A stretch of 64,000 nucleotides of DNA from contig JAVUNC010000004.1 of NCBI GenBank assembly GCA_032173965.1, positions 3,610,501 to 3,674,500 of the forward strand, read 5' to 3'. The DNA comes from Sitta carolinensis (taxonomy: Eukaryota > Chordata > Aves > Passeriformes > Sittidae). Positions 20,051-31,854 of this stretch are shown piece by piece (position 1 is the stretch's first letter; each line of letters starts with the position of its first letter). The notes beneath the pieces are model-generated. The model ran no database searches. It was not told where the DNA came from and was given only the letters and a program-made list of their open reading frames with translations. Both the position numbers and the translations under genes were made by a program.

Positions 20051-21904
20051 TTTCTTAGTAACAGATTCATCCATGACAGGAGAAATGAGCTCTGGAGAGT
20101 GTCCTTCTCCAGGATCCCCAGGGGTTGACCATAAAGAGCATCATGTGCATTTTGGGTCACTGAAAGCAGGGGATAAGCAACATTTCTTTCACATAGTTCC
20201 TATTTCCAAGTCAAACTGTTCCTTCCTTTTTGACCTTGTGATGTGTTACTTTAGAATATGAGCCTCACAGAATCCAGGGGGACAAAATCCTAGTTAGATC
20301 TCGTGGAGTGTTTGGCATTCCTGTCTTTTGAAAGTTTCTACTTGGGGCTGTGTGTTTGGGGTTTTTTCAACATTTCCCTCATTTTTACCCCCAGGATTTT
20401 GGTTGTGTTTAGGGAATAGAAAGCATAAATGGTGGTTGATGTCTACTTATAAACAAGTATTTTAAGAAAGTTGAGCACATTTCTGCATGGCAAACTGCCA
20501 CCAGTTACTTGGTGTCTGAGACAGTGAGGAAGACAGAAATATTCCTGTTTTCTTACCTATCCCACTCCAATTCCTCCAAGAATACAATAATCTGACTTTT
20601 TTCTCTATTTTGCAACCTCTCCAGTGAGCACCTTAAAGCTACCTGCAGCTCCCAAGTTTGCTTGGACACGGTGGGGATGTACAGGGTGAGGTGACTGCCA
20701 GTGCCAAAATTCCTTGTGCACTCCCAGCATTTCTATTCGTTTTTTCCCAAATGCCCTTGTCATTTTCTATTACTCCAGAATGCATAAATAAGAGAAAACG
20801 TCCTTTATCATCTGGATATTATTCAGATACCACAGCACCAAGGGGAGGTTTTTGTAGCCGCGGGCAGCTCAGGTGCAAGGAATTCCTTAATGTTACACTG
20901 TCTCATGAGCTGTGGTGGGCTGAGTTCAATCTCCTTTTCAGAACCTCCACGGCTTCGTCTTTTAATATAACTTTCCTTCTATATAATAAAAAGAATAAAT
21001 AAATTACACCGATGCCTTCCAGGCATCTGGGATTAAGCTGACAATTGACCAAGAGTCCAAAGAGTTCATGTTATTAACATATTCAACTTCTCAGGCTTTC
21101 AAACTTTATTTGAGTCTTTTGTGAATGCAGAATTGAAATGTACTAGCTCCAAGACCTGCTTAGAGGAGCAGGTAGTTGAGGGAAGCTTTGTACAGGATCT
21201 CCTGCTTCTGAGGAGCTCCTTCCTCCCTCCTTCATCCTTTCAGAGGAGACAGGAGGATGCGATTCACCTCCTAAACACATCCCTGTGCTCAGTGTTTAGG
21301 TGCTTTTCGTGGTCATTGAAGATAAATAGATGGCTCTGTGGTGAGATTTGCCACAGCTCTTTTGTGTGTCTTACAATAGGATGAATCACAGCATAAAGTC
21401 TCTTTTCACTGACCACAGAGCTGTCAGTGAAAATGGCTTTATTGGGACTGATGGAAACCACCTTATTTTTTTTAAGCTATTTCAGAAGAAATTTGGGTTA
21501 TGAAAATCCCCTGTCTCTTGGCTTTGTCCTTTCCTGTTACTGCACTGTGCACAAATAAAGGAAAGTATCCTCTATCATCTGAAAACAGTTTGACACACAG
21601 CAGCTTAAATAGAAGAGAGGGAGTCATGATTACTGAAAATAAGGTGCTTTGAAGCAGAGCTGGTTTTCCCTGGAATTGAGCTAATTTTTTTCATAGTGAG
21701 TCGTGTGGAGCTGTGTTTTGGGTTCATGCTGAAAATGGTGTGGATAACACAGGGATGTTTTGTAATTGAGCAGGGCTTACACAGAGTCAGGGACTTTTCT
21801 GTTCCTCACCCCACCAGTGAAAGAGCTGGGGTGGACAAGGATTTGGGAGGGCACACAGCCAGGACAGCTTATCCCAACAGACCCAGGGGATACCCCCGAC
21901 CATG

Positions 21905-22213
21905 TTGCTAATGCTCAGTTTATAAAGCTAAGGGAGGAAGAGGGAGACAGATTGATGGAGTTTTGTCTTCCCAAGTCACCATTCCATGGATGGAGCCCTG
22001 CTGGGATGGCTGAACACCCTCCTGCCCATGGGAAGTGGAGAAAGAGCTTGGTTTGCTTTGCACACCTAACTTTTGCTTTACCCATTAAACTGTTTTCATC
22101 CCCACCCACAAGTTTTCTCCCTTTTATGATTCCAATTCTCTCCCCCATCCCACTGCAGGGGAGGGAGTGAGCAGCTTTGTGGGGCTGACATGCCATCTGG
22201 GGTTAAACCATGA
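21905..22213 (+). mobile_element. Probable endogenous retrovirus LTR fragment
   Basis: Reads 'gtcttcccaagtcaccattc', 'tggctgaacaccctcctgcc', 'acccattaaactgttttcat', 'cccaatt'-type spacer, 'ctctcccccatcccactgca' and a 3' end 'ggggttaaaccatgaca'. This is the layout I remember for a common songbird ERV LTR, with ATTAAA as its polyadenylation signal and a CA end. The 5' limit is unclear, no internal retroviral gene is nearby, so it looks like a solo or truncated LTR. Confidence 0.65.
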
Positions 22214-22710
22214 CAAACACATCTGACTTTAGGTACCCAAGGAATTATTTTTATCTGTGGAAGGCTCCCATTGCTATTACATGGCTCCATAATTCTGAAA
22301 AACAGGCTCTAGATTTTTTATCAGGGATTAAAAAAAATAAATCCCACTACCCCTCATCTCCAGAGCTTTTAAAAAACTGGATTTGTTTTTTATCAGGTTC
22401 AGATATTTATAGGATAGACATTTATGTTAAGGGGGACATGAGTCCTATCCTGAGTGCTGCTGAGAGAGGCTGTTGGTGGTCATAACCAAGTTCACTGTGC
22501 TGATGTCTCAAGACAACCCTGATAGCTGGTGACCTTGTGCAGGAGAGATTGAGTAGGATACAGAACCTTCAGCATCTTGGGTTTGGGCTGATGGGCATGG
22601 CTGGGTCTATTCTGGCATGATGGGACTCTGCTCTTCCTCAGGCAATGGTCACTTGTGCTAAAATAACCATTGCCAGAAACACTGAAAGAGTTCCCTTCCT
22701 TTCTCTGCAG

Positions 22711-22906
22711 GAGGGGAGGAACTTCACATTGGAATATCCCAGTTTGCCAGCTACCAGGGCTCAGATGTCAAGGTCCAAATTGGGGACTCATGGCCACAGA
22801 TCCAGGTGCAGACAGAGCGTGGGGTTAATGTGACACTTCCAGCCCTGCCTGCGGGGTGGTACAATATTTCTGTCCTCATCAATGGTGTAGCTGTCACTTC
22901 AAACAG
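22711..22906 (+). CDS. PKHD1: PKHD1 exon 30: IPT/TIG repeat
   Basis: 196 bp, phase 1 in, phase 2 out. Encodes GEELHIGISQFASYQGSDVK, VQIGDSWPQIQVQTERGVNV and ends LPAGWYNISVLINGVAVTSN. Human: [25 protein letters not shown]...[24 protein letters not shown]. 'LPAG.Y.ISV.INGV' is a classic IPT closing strand. Confidence 0.95.
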
Positions 22907-24363
22907 GTGTGTAATTTCCTTAGAAACTTCTTTCTTCATCCAATTTTGTGTTTTAGGGTTGATCTGAAAAGGAAGGTTTGAGTTTTTCACAAATTCCGTA
23001 CTTAACAGAGAATTCTGCAGTATGGTATGAAATTATGAATAATTATCAAGGCATTTATTTATCTGTGGAGCCCAAGTCAGCAAACTGCTAATGCTAGTCA
23101 TTTAACTTCCCTTGGATCAGTAGGAGGCAGGAGAGAAACATTTTAGGAAAAAACAGTCGATTTGATGAAAAATGCATATTCAGACAATCAAAGGTATTCG
23201 CAGATTCAGGTCAAATGCAGATAAATCCTGCTGTAGGAAAACAGCAGAAGAAAAGAAACACTTTTCATCAGAAAAACAAAAGCTAGTTTGAACAATACAA
23301 AAATGCTTTGTTTGGAGAATTTTTAAATGACGCTATTTCCATCTCCTAAGGTGACACTTCAAGTTCATGCCTAGATAAATGTAATATAAACGAATTACAG
23401 TGTGGGGGAAAGCTGACCTGAAATTGGGGCAGAGGAATGTATTCAAAAGCAATACAGTTTTGTTCCTCAGCCAAAGCAGCTGCCAGGAATGATCCTGAAA
23501 TTACAATATTGGGGAGAAATGAGGTGTTTTTATTGCTCACAAACCAGCTTAAGCTGCTTTCAATGTTAATGAACCTCAGAAGGAGAAAAATTGTGCTTGG
23601 TGGGATGGCACACAGGGATTCATCCCACCTGGTACTGGAGTCTGTTAGCAGCACCATCACTTCATCTCCAGGGATAGATTGGAAGGAGATGGGTCATCCC
23701 AGGAGAGTACTCCAATCTCTGGTGGGCTGGATTGCAGGATTTGGAAGATCCCTTCTCTAGCACATCTTTTTAGGGAAGGGGATGTTTTTGAAAGCAGGGT
23801 GATGAAGAAAAATGGATGCAGATGGGACAGAAGTAGAGCTATAACTATCTGGGTGGGCTTCAGGAGCTCGTGTCTGGGTTTTCTCTTGTTCAGTTTACTC
23901 CACTCTGGTGGGAGGGTGTGAGGAGAGAGGGCAATTGTGATGCTTTTTCAATGCACTTCTATTAGGCACAGTGGGATCTGTTTGCTAAAAACTCCTTATT
24001 CTTGCTTCCTTTGATGGGCAATTCAGTTGGACTAAATTTGGCCCACAAGTTGCCAATTGATAAGAGCACGTTTGTGATAGATGTAGCTCAAATGTTTCCC
24101 TGCCCAGGGAAGGGGTGGAGAGGTTAGAGTGAGATGATCTTTAAGGTCCCTTCCAACCCAAACCATTCTGAAATTCTAAACCACATGGAAAAAATTTGCG
24201 TTGTTGCATGGTCTTGTCACTGTGACATCAAACAAGGGGATGTGCCAGGCGAGTGCTTGGCTTTCTGGGAGTTGTAAGAAAGAAAAGTGCTGCAACAGGA
24301 AGAAAAAAATAGAAGAATCCCCTAACTGCCCCAAATCCTTTGTGTGTTGGTTGTGTTTTGCAG
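22907..24363 (+). other. PKHD1: Intron 30
   Basis: 1,457 bp; one CR1 tail near the 3' end. The rest shows nothing I can identify. Confidence 0.78.
24090..24182 (+). mobile_element. CR1 LINE 3' tail
   Basis: 'gatgatctttaaggtccctt' and 'ccaacccaaaccattctgaa': the last ~90 bp of an element. Confidence 0.8.
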
Positions 24364-24431
24364 GGTCGAGCCGTCAATCCAGTACCTCTCCGAGATCCTC
24401 AGTGTCGAGCCGTGCTGTGGCTCCGTTCTGG
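24364..24431 (+). CDS. PKHD1: PKHD1 exon 31 (small): IPT linker
   Basis: 68 bp, phase 2 in, phase 1 out. Encodes VEPSIQYLSEILSVEPCCGS and VL. Human: [24 protein letters not shown]. The EPCCGS motif is invariant; the exon ends exactly between it and the 'GGTLLTISG' that opens the giant exon. Confidence 0.96.
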
Positions 24432-26385
24432 GTAAACAGCATTGGCACATCTGCAGCCACTTGTGAGGGTTACAGGGATCAAGGGCACAGTTTTCTTGCA
24501 GGAATGGAAAGTGCATCCCATTTCACACCCGTTTAAATGAGGGGGTTTTGAATCTGTGACTCTTTATTATGCAGGCATCAAGGGGCAGACAGCAGCGGTC
24601 TGGAAATGTGGGATTGTAGTGAGCATCCCTCCATCTGCTTGGCTGGCTCAGGGCTCCCTGTGCTTTGAATCTGATTTCCCCAAGTGTTTGCTAGTGTATC
24701 CTTGCATGTTCCCATCGGGAAAGCAAAGCACGCCCACACCTGGCTCATCTGTGCTGTTTCTTTCAGTCATTTTGCCCCATCTTTCAAGGTTTTCCATGTG
24801 AAAGTTAGGTGGAAAGCAGAGTACAATTGTGGTTTGAAGCAAACAATAATTTCAAGCGATCCCAAAAGGGATGTTCATTTTTGTTGTGTTGAAAGGACAA
24901 AATAAAAAAAGCCCCTTTTTCAATGTTAATTTTAATCAAAAGGGAAATATTTATCAATCCAATTCTTAGCTTTTAGACATTGGAAATAATTAAAGTGTGT
25001 TTCTGAGCAGAACATTGCTGAATTAAAAAGAAAAGTTTTACTTTAAACCTTAAAAAGCAGATTTGGGGTGGTTGGTTTATTTTGTCATTTGGCTGGTGGT
25101 GGAGGAGAGTTGAATCCCTGTAGTGAATTTTACATGAGCCCTTAGAAATGCTTTTATAGAAGACAGAGAAATTCTTGTGCTACAACCTCAGGTCCTCCAC
25201 AGATTGCTCTCTCAGGCTCACAACACATTTAAAGACACAAAAAATCAGAGGCTTTGTGGCACATGATAAGTTCAATAGTTTGTGAAGTGCTCAAGCCTTG
25301 AAAGATGAGAGAGTGGATAGAGCTTGGAGAGCAAATCCTATCAGTTTTGAAGATTAAACCATGCTACAAAAATAATAAAAGTTTTACCCTTCTTTTTATA
25401 TTTCAGGGTAAATTTAAAATTAAATAAGAACTGATTAACTCTTTGGTTGTAATTTTATGAATGGCTTCAACTGAATTAAAATCTCTTTGCTGCAAAAAGC
25501 ACCAGTCCCTCCCCCCTTACCTGTAATCTTTTGTTTTCTCTAACATTTGCATCTGGGTTAAGGATTTGGGCTCACTTAAAAAGAAACCTCATCATAAACC
25601 AGCTTACTTTTTCAGCTAGATCGTGGGGAAAGGAAGAGAATGGGCTTCATGGAAAAAGAGGTTGAAGCAAGGCAGGACACTGGAAGTACCAGTACTACAT
25701 ACAAATGGAACATGGACAGAACCTCTGGGTGGACTTTTCCCTGTGAGGGTGGTGCAGCCCTGGCACAGGGGGCACAGAGAAGCTGTGGCTGCCCCTGGAT
25801 CCCTGGAAGTATTCAGGGCCAGGTTGGACAGGGTTTGGAGCACCCTGGGATAGTGGGAGGTGTCCCTGCCTGTGGCAGGGGGTTGGAAGGACATGGTTTT
25901 TAAGCCCCCTTCCAACCAAAACCATTTGGTGATTCTATGAAATCTGAAACTGCCTGAGTTTGAAAATATTTGTAATTCCATTCTTCTTCCCTGTGGGCAT
26001 CAGGAACAAACTACCTCCCCACCCACCTGTTCCATCAAGAGTTCAGCCTCTCTTTACTCTCGGGTGTCTTTCACAGCAGCTTTCTCCGTTTCTGTGGTGG
26101 CTTTCTACAGTCATTTACTGCCACAAAGTAAATGGCTACTTGTTGCCTTAACCTCTTTTCCACATAGGATTATCCTGATATATGGCTGCTATTGTCTCTA
26201 GCTATCTTGTCCAAAAAAAAAAAAAAAATTATTTCTTCTTTCCTTCAGCCTGCCATGCTTTTCAGCTTTATCATAAAAGGTTTGTGTTGAAAGGGACATT
26301 AAAGATCATAGTTTGAGATCATTCAGAGATAGTCATGAATTCCTCTTCTGCATATAATACCCTTCTTCTTTTGTTTTGCTCCTAG
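24432..26385 (+). other. PKHD1: Intron 31
   Basis: 1,954 bp; one CR1 3' end. The A-run at about 26212-26228 is a simple homopolymer. Confidence 0.78.
25730..25942 (+). mobile_element. CR1 LINE 3' end
   Basis: 'ctgtgagggtggtgcagccc', 'gagaagctgtggctgcccct', 'gggccaggttggacagggtt' and 'gattctatga' at the end. Good match to the window's other full tails. Confidence 0.87.
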
Positions 26386-27999
26386 GTGGAACACTGCTCA
26401 CAATTTCTGGGGTGGGTTTTAGCCAAAATTCTGCCCTGGTTTCTGTGTCAATGGACAATCAAACCTGTACAGTTACTCTCCTGGAAGAAGAGACAATTTG
26501 TTGCCTGACCCCTCCAGCTGTTAATTTGTCTAATGAAGATTCAGGTGACATCTCTGTCAGAGTAAATGTAGCCATCAGCAGTGGGTCACTTCAACAAGCT
26601 CTCTTTGCAAATAGGACCACCACCTTTAACTACCAAAGAGCTTTAACTCCCCTTGTTACTGCTGTTGAAACAGAAATCACAGATGGCATCCTGCTCTTGA
26701 GCATTCAGGGAATAAACATCACTGGATCTATGGCTAAGCTTGGACACAGCGAATGTCAGCTTGAGTTTCAACATGACAACCAGTCTGCAATGTCTTACCA
26801 GTGCTCTTTGCCACTGAACAGCCTGGAACCTGGGACTTTCCCCATCCAGGTCATCCAGAAGCAGCTGGGATATGCTCAAGTGACAGCAAGGCAGAAGGCC
26901 CTCACAATAACTCCACAGATAACCTCCATATTCCCATCACAAGGATCAATCTGCGGTGGGATGTTGCTCACTATATCTGGTGTTGCTTTGAAATCCAGGA
27001 GGAATTTGGTACAGGTCAGCCTGGAGAGTAATTACTCCTGTGAGATCCAGAAGTCTGATAATGACTCCATCAGTTGTGTTGTCCTTCCAGGGGCCCTCCC
27101 TCTGCACCCTCGGTGGCTGGCTGAGGCCTCTCGGGCTCTCAATGTCACCGTGGTTGTCAATGGGGTCCGCAGTGTGTGCCTTGGGGGCTGTACACTCCAC
27201 CTCCACGAGCACTGGACCCCCCTGGTACATCTGCTGGCCTGGAGGACCAACGGGACATTCACCTACGTGACAATCAAAGGGCAGAGGCTGGCCTGGCAGG
27301 GTGACAGCCCCACGGTACATGTGGATAACAGCACTGCCTGCAAGGTGACTTTCTGGAACGAGACCATCATCAAATGCCAGACAGCCTGCCTGGCCCCAGG
27401 GGAGCACAACATTTCCATATCCAGCAGGAAAAGTGGCCGTGCCTGTTTCAGAGGGGCATCCAGCGCTCTCACCGTCCTGCCTTGGGTGTACCAGTTTTAC
27501 CCACGGAATTTCAGCTCCAATGGGGGAGGCCTGCTCAGCTTAGCTGGGCTGGCTCTGAAGGGAAAGAGGATGACTTCAGTCCTCATAGACCATCGCCCCT
27601 GCATCATTCTCAACATCACCTGTGTGTTCATCCAGTGCACGGTGCCTCCGGGGAAAGGCGCGAGGGCTCTGAATCTGAAAGTAGATGGACACTCCTATTA
27701 CCTTGGAACAATAAGTTACAGTGAGGAATTCACCCCTGCTCTCCTTTCACTTGTTCGTACTGGTCTCCTTTTAACTTTGACAGCATCACGGGTCACAGAG
27801 ATGGACATTATCCACGTGTTTATTGGAGATTTTCCTTGCAGCAACATCACCATCACTCACTCCATGCTGCAGTGCACAGCTCCTCTGCTCCCTGTGGGAG
27901 AGTACCCTGTGCTGGGCCTGGATATTCCCAGGGGATGGGCTTCCTCCAACCTGTCATTCACTTCTCATCTGACAGTGACAGCTGCACATCACAACTGGG
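26386..27999 (+). CDS. PKHD1: PKHD1 exon 32 (giant exon): tandem IPT/TIG repeats
   Basis: 1,614 bp, phase 1 on both sides, no stop or frame break over 537 codons. Successive IPT-like starts are visible: GGTLLTISGVGFSQ; TPLVTAVETEITDGILLLSI; ITSIFPSQGSICGGMLLTIS; PLVHLLAWRTNGTFTYVTIK; VYQFYPRNFSSNGGGLLSLA; TPALLSLVRTGLLLTLTASR. Paired cysteines recur within the repeats and I count 16 N-glycosylation sequons (e.g. NQT, NLS, NRT, NIT, NYS, NDS, NVT, NGT), consistent with a heavily glycosylated extracellular stalk. The human equivalent is also a single ~1.6-kb exon and ends, like this one, just before a GLNGG-type motif. This exon is the best single anchor for the gene identification. Confidence 0.98.
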
Positions 28000-28167
28000 G
28001 TAAGTCACGGAGGGTTGCTGCAGCTCCTCTACAGGGTTTTGTGTCAGGCACTGCAGAGATAGGGGCTTTTTGTCATGAAAGCAAAAACTATAAATTAAAA
28101 AAAATACTTTTGTTGACAGCTGGCTGCCAGGCTCTGTCTTAAATCCCGTTTTCTGCTCTTCTCTAAG

Positions 28168-28311
28168 GTGGCTTGAATGGAGGACAAGTTCACCTGCATG
28201 GAACTGGGTTTTCCCCAGGGAAGACTTTGGTCACAGTCTGTGGCACCAGCTGTGAACTCCTGGGCAACATGACAGTCACTGAGCTGAGCTGCCTTGCCCC
28301 ACACCTACAAG
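28168..28311 (+). CDS. PKHD1: PKHD1 exon 33: last IPT/TIG repeat
   Basis: 144 bp, phase 1 on both sides (donor gtcagt). Encodes GLNGGQVHLHGTGFSPGKTL, VTVCGTSCELLGNMTVTELS and CLAPHLQ. Human: [44 protein letters not shown]. Same length as I recall for the human exon. The preceding intron is only 168 bp (28000-28167), the shortest here. Confidence 0.96.
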
Positions 28312-28444
28312 GTCAGTTAAAATTCATCAACTGTCATTGTGTTAAAGATATCCCCTGAAATCTTGACCCAAAATGGGGAGTCCTAGTGTACTTCATCCCA
28401 GGGGAACAAGGAGCAGCCCTGGAGAGGGGAGAGGAATTAACATA

Positions 28445-28512
28445 ACAGTGGCAAAGTTTGGACTTCATGATCCTGGAGGTCTTTTCCAACCATAATTATT
28501 TGTGAATCTATA
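28445..28512 (+). mobile_element. Short CR1 LINE 3' remnant
   Basis: 'ttcatgatcctggaggtctt' then 'ttccaaccataattatttg'; only the tail remains. Confidence 0.65.
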
Positions 28513-29860
28513 ACTTCTGTTTTTTTGAACTCAGTCTGATGTCTAGATATCTAAATAGATGGTCAGGGTGAGTTTTTGTGTCAGTGGCCATGGATGTTGG
28601 ACATGACCCAGGGTGAGCTGTGGCCACACTTGCACAACATCTCCTCACAGCAGTTATTCCTTGGGAAAGCTGCCCCAAGTAAAACATGCATATGGACTGC
28701 AGGGCTGGATACACAAGCACTTCTTAGCCATCTTGACCTAATGAATCAAGCCTCCTTAAATACCTTTTCTTCTGAGGAAATGGTCTCAAGTTGCAACAAA
28801 GAATTTTCAGTTTAGATATTAGAAAATTTTTTTCACATTTTCAGGGTTTCAATTTGAAACTGGGTGGAAACACCAATTTTTGTTCTGGTTTAATTTTGCC
28901 AATTTTAAAGGCTCTAATCAAGAGCAAAGCAGGCTTAAGCTTAAAAAGTAATAAGATTTTATTAACTAACACAAAAAGAAAGAAAAAAAACCCAACAAGA
29001 ATGATGATGCAACCTTCAAAACACTCTTCCTCCCTCCCCACAACCCTTTTTCCTCTTAACTAACAATGTAAAACACTCAGAAATTTTAGTCAGTTTTTCA
29101 CCTCTACGAATAGTCTTTCTTTAGTTCATTTAGAGAGAAAAGTATTCTTTGCTAATGCTATGGAAAGCTTTTTACAAGAAAAGAATTATTGTGGCTTCAT
29201 TTTTCTCACAAAATCTGCCTTTGTGAAGTCTTTCCCATCTTTCACAGTTTTTCTTCACACCTGTGTTTTTGGTTCATATTAGCTTATTGGGTGAAGTTTT
29301 TTAAGGAGGAGCTATTCTAGCATCCTTTCACTCATTTCTGGAACAGAGATCTTCCCCTTTTATCCCCAGGGGCTGAGGTTTCTCTTCTGACACTGGTGCT
29401 TCTGCTCATGATTGTGGCTAGAACGTGACCACCCCCAAAGCATTCCATGAACTTACTGGGGAAAACTCAAAGTCTGATATATCAAGTATATCTGTACCAT
29501 AGCTTCACAAAAGAATTTTACAGCCGAAGCTTAAGACAAACTTTTCAAAATCTCTTCAATCTAAAATCTAACTCTTTCTTTACCGACTTCAATTTTATAT
29601 AGTTGTTCTTACAAAGTTTCACCTTCCTTTTTTCTTAGCCTAAAAGAGAATTAGTGTTCTAGTACAAAGTATTGTAACACTGAGAAAAAAAAGTCAATTT
29701 TGTCCAAGTCTTGTATCAGAAAACAACCTTTGTGAATTTCTGCTGGTCACGTGCTCTTTTCCCGACTCCATGTGAGCTGTGCCAGCTGCTCCCAGTCTGG
29801 AACGGGGCTCAGGGCTGCTCCTGGCTTAGGGGCGCCTTTAGCACGAACTACGGGGGGCAC

Positions 29861-30739
29861 TGGTACTGGTGCCCATGCTCAGCTCCTTTGGTGCCCGTGC
29901 AGGTGCTGTCCCCATGCTCAGCTCCTCTGGTGCCCATACAGGTGCTGGTGCCCATGCTCAGCTCCTTTGGTGCCCGTGCAGGTGCTGGTGCCCATGCACA
30001 GCTCCTTTGGTGCCCATCCAGGTGCTGTCCCCATGCTCAGCTCCTTTGGTGCCCATACAGGTGCTGTCCCCATGCTCAGCTCCTTTGGTGCCCATCCAGG
30101 TGCTGTCCCCATGCTCAGCTCCTTTGGTGCCCGTGCAGGTGCTGGTGCCCATGCACAGCTCCTCTGGTGCCCATACAGATGCTGTCCCCATGCTCAGCTC
30201 CTTTGGTGCCCATACAGGTGCTGTCCCCATGCTCAGCTCCTCTGGTGCCCATACAGGTGCTGATGCCCATGCACAGCTCCTTTGGTGCCCGTGCAGGTGC
30301 TGGTGCCCATGCACAGCTCCTTTGGTGCCCATACAGGTGCTGTCCCCATGCTCAGCTCCTTTGGTGCCCATACAGGTGCTGTCCCCATGCTCAGCTCCTT
30401 TGGTGCCCATACAGGTGTGTCCCCATGCTCAGCTCCTTGGTGCCCATCCAGGTGCTGTCCCCATGCTCAGCTCCTTTGGTGCCCATCCAGGTGTTGTCCC
30501 CATGCTCAGCTCCTTTGGTGCCCATCCAGGTGCTGTCCCCATGCTCAGCTCCTTTGGTGCCCATCCAGGTGCTGTCCCCATGCTCAGCTCCTTTGGTGCC
30601 CATCCAGGTGCTGTCCCCATGCTCAGCTCCTTTGGTGCCCATCCAGGTGCTGTCCCCATGCTCAGCTCCTTTGGTGCCCATACCAGGTGCTGTCCCCATG
30701 CTCAGCTCCTTTGGTGCCCATCAGGTGCTGTCCCCATGC
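29861..30739. repeat. 39/40-bp minisatellite, about 22 copies
   Basis: Unit core: gtgctgtccccatgctcagc followed by tcctttggtgcccatccag (39 bp). A 40-bp variant has gtgctggtgcccatgc instead. Unit starts can be followed at 29903, 29942, 29982, 30022, 30061, 30100, 30139 and on to about 30724. The 5' part mixes 39- and 40-bp units with cgtgcag, atacag and atccag endings; the 3' part (30451-30685) is nearly uniform 39-bp units. No unit carries a stop in any forward frame, so a 447-codon ORF (29711-31054) arises without being a gene. Confidence 0.97.
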
Positions 30740-31190
30740 CACGCTCACCCTCGGGGCCAGAGAGGTGGCTGTCCCCGATGGCCAGACTCCTGGGCTCCTT
30801 CCAAGGTAATAAGCCAAAATGCTCCAGGTCCATTTTGCCATCCAAAGCTTCCAGCTCACTTCCTTTGGTGCTGCCATAAGTGTCAAGTGCTGTCCCAAAT
30901 GTCAGTTTGGTGCATCCAAAAAAATGTGGGTGTGCCCAGACATGTTTTGGTGACCATAGGTTGTGCTGTTCCCAGTGATCTAAGTCCTTTTCCCATAAGG
31001 TGCTGTCCCCATGCACCCGGCCTGCCGCACCCTCGGCAGGGCCGAGAGAGGTGAGAGCTGTGCGCCTCCCGATGGCCAGAAGGAAAGAGAGCTTCCCGGG
31101 CTTCCTTCAAAGGTAATAAGAACTAGAAAATGCTTTCCATTGGTCCAATAAAATGCCAGTCTCAAACTTAGCCAGCTCACTTCCCTGAGC
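30725..31190. repeat. Diverged tandem duplication flanking the minisatellite
   Basis: A segment 'ggtgctgtccccatgc', 'accctcgg', 'gatggcca', 'ccttccaaggtaataag' and 'cagctcacttcc' occurs at about 30725-30865 and again, diverged, at about 31001-31190. The minisatellite unit may have arisen from this larger repeat; an LTR-retrotransposon origin is possible but not shown. Confidence 0.6.
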
Positions 31191-31214
31191 TGGTGAAACT
31201 AGGACACACATAAA

Positions 31215-31395
31215 GTGTTTTCAAGTTTTCGAAGACAGTTCCCAAAGAAGTGGTGGAGTCATCCCTGAAAGAATTAAAAATGTGGGGATGTGCCACTTGA
31301 GGACATGGTTTAGTGGTGAACATAGGGTTGGTGAGATGATGGTTGGTCACAGTGATCTTAAAGGTCTTTTCCAACCAGAAAAATCCTTTGACTCT
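31215..31395 (+). mobile_element. CR1 LINE 3' fragment
   Basis: 'aagtggtggagtcatccctg', 'tgaggacatggtttagtggt' and 'aaaggtcttttccaaccaga'; about 180 bp. Confidence 0.78.
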
Positions 31396-31854
31396 GTGTC
31401 CACACACGTTTTGTGTTTTGGTTACATGGTGTGAAGGCCTCAGTGGGGTAAAGGTGTAGAAGAAGAAGGTTGAATGACTGGAAGGGTGAACAAATGACAG
31501 ACTGTGGCCAGTTCATACCTTTGGGAAGCTGGAGAAGAGGATTTGACTTCCTTGAGAGGAGGATGAGATCATCCATCATGACGAGAGCATCTTCCTTAAC
31601 TGGAGAGAGACATGATGATCTCCATGTCTCTCAAAGAGAGAAATAACCCTGCCTGAATTTTGGATCTAACTCTTCAAAATGAGCTTTTCCTGGGACAGGA
31701 TATATTTCCTCCTTTTTATATTGAAGACTCAGAATTAGGCGTCTCAGATCTGCAAAAGGCAGAACTTAAGATTTTTAAATCTCACCTCTGAGCCATGTAC
31801 CGTTCCCCAAATTTTAAACATGGAGTATTCACACTGGTGCTTGACTCCTGGGTG

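Larger units (their letters stand above)
19450..22710 (+). other. PKHD1: Intron 29
   Basis: 3,261 bp. Contains a CR1 3' fragment, a probable ERV LTR, and two diverged copies of a ~90-bp segment (about 20745-20850 and 21525-21610). The remainder is unassigned. Confidence 0.78.

Noticed and set aside
29711..31054. 447-codon ORF (and overlapping 336-, 175- and 170-codon ORFs)
   Set aside because: It is produced by the 39/40-bp minisatellite, which is stop-free in all three forward frames. The encoded sequence is a low-complexity repeat with no family resemblance.
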